From Cyclobacteriaceae bacterium (GTDB lineage Bacteria; Bacteroidota; Bacteroidia; Cytophagales; Cyclobacteriaceae), in assembly GCA_023151255.1 (NCBI GenBank), contig JAKLJG010000011.1, forward strand, positions 29,881-93,880: a DNA stretch of 64,000 nucleotides. Reading direction: 5' to 3'. The stretch's first letter is position 1. Every line of letters starts with the position of its first letter. The notes under the pieces are model-generated. The model searched no databases and was not told the DNA's origin. It worked only from the letters and a program-made list of their open reading frames with translations. The position numbers were made by a program, and so were the translations under genes. Positions 63,670 through 64,000 of this stretch are shown in pieces.

Positions 63670-64000
63670 GTCAGTTGAGGCAAAAAGCAACACAGTCTTT
63701 CCTTTGGGATATGCTCTCTATTATTGCAAAACAGGGCGTTTCCTTCATAGTTTCTGTTTTTCTTGCCCGACTTCTGCTTCCGGCTGAATTTGGGTTGGTA
63801 GCTATGGCCCTTGTGTTTATAACCATCTCACAGGTTTTTGCTGATTTTGGTCTGGCTTCTGCGCTTGTGCAGAGTAAGGAGAATACCTCCGTGACTTATT
63901 CTTCAGTATTTTACTTTAACCTGCTTATTGGTTTTCTTCTGTTTGTACTTTTTTGGCTGCTGGCACCCACCATAGCTGTATTTTATGATGATGCCCGAAT
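63666..64000 (+). CDS. Wzx-like oligosaccharide flippase (3' truncated by window)
   Basis: The first 111 residues are seen: LRQKATQSFLWDMLSIIAKQG, then several hydrophobic segments (SFIVSVFLARLLLPAEFGLVA is the family hallmark). It belongs to the MATE/PST flippase family that moves lipid-linked repeat units across the inner membrane. The gene runs off the window edge. Confidence 0.9.
   Translation, partial: MSQLRQKATQSFLWDMLSIIAKQGVSFIVSVFLARLLLPAEFGLVAMALVFITISQVFADFGLASALVQSKENTSVTYSSVFYFNLLIGFLLFVLFWLLAPTIAVFYDDAR

Overview
The window is from a member of the Bacteroidota, most likely a Cytophagales-type gliding or environmental bacterium. The evidence is a giant SprB-repeat adhesin with a type IX secretion C-terminal domain next to a PorP/SprF gene, a TamL-type lipoprotein BamA homologue, a TonB receptor/DUF4249 pair, Bat aerotolerance genes, and promoter elements of the Bacteroidota form TAnnTTTG found upstream of several genes. 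GC content is moderate and drops visibly in the last 7 kb.

Layout. 1-8.4 kb: 3' part of a giant secreted repeat protein and its PorP/SprF partner. 8.4-14.1 kb: housekeeping genes (CCA-adding enzyme, ECF sigma factor with a probable anti-sigma, FtsE-like ATPase, transaldolase-like aldolase, SRP RNA, acetyltransferase, ribosomal protein THX). 14.1-21.6 kb: a tryptophan operon trpE-G-D-C-F-B-[DUF1684 lipoprotein]-A. It is preceded by an 18-residue leader peptide with three consecutive Trp codons and a complete set of mutually exclusive hairpins, a textbook attenuator lying between thx and trpE. 21.7-44.6 kb: mixed metabolic and envelope genes (small heat shock protein, M14 and M20 peptidases, TonB receptor, fused E1 dehydrogenase, TamL, RNA methyltransferase, queuosine precursor transporter, RNase Z, STAS protein, PurC, a VapBC pair, a MORN-repeat protein, thiolase, BatB/BatC, DOPA-dioxygenase-like protein).

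44.6-45.1 kb: a tRNA cluster, Ser(GCT), Arg(TCT) and Pro(TGG). The Pro gene is preceded by two identical 78-bp tandem tRNA-Pro-like pseudogenes that appear to share its promoter. 45.1-46.5 kb: kdsC-kdsA. 46.6-52.2 kb: an anion transporter followed by cysC-cysD-cysN-cysQ, a sulfate uptake, activation and PAP-recycling module. A decayed four-helix-bundle gene with a long hairpin sits between cysD and cysN. 52.2-52.8 kb: a second PIN-toxin/antitoxin pair.

52.9-64.0 kb: the start of a capsule or exopolysaccharide locus. It contains UDP-xylose synthase, a Wza-like export protein, a Wzc-like tyrosine kinase with a Gly-Tyr tail, a methyltransferase, an IMPase-family phosphatase, a NeuB-like synthase fused to an extra N-terminal domain, a CMP-sugar synthetase, an FkbM methyltransferase, a GT29-like sialyltransferase carrying sialylmotifs L, S and VS, a GT4 glycosyltransferase and the start of a Wzx flippase. 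Together these look like a pathway that makes, activates and transfers a sialic-acid-like (nonulosonate) sugar using an enzyme fold best known from animal sialyltransferases. This locus and the trp attenuator are the most interesting parts of the window.
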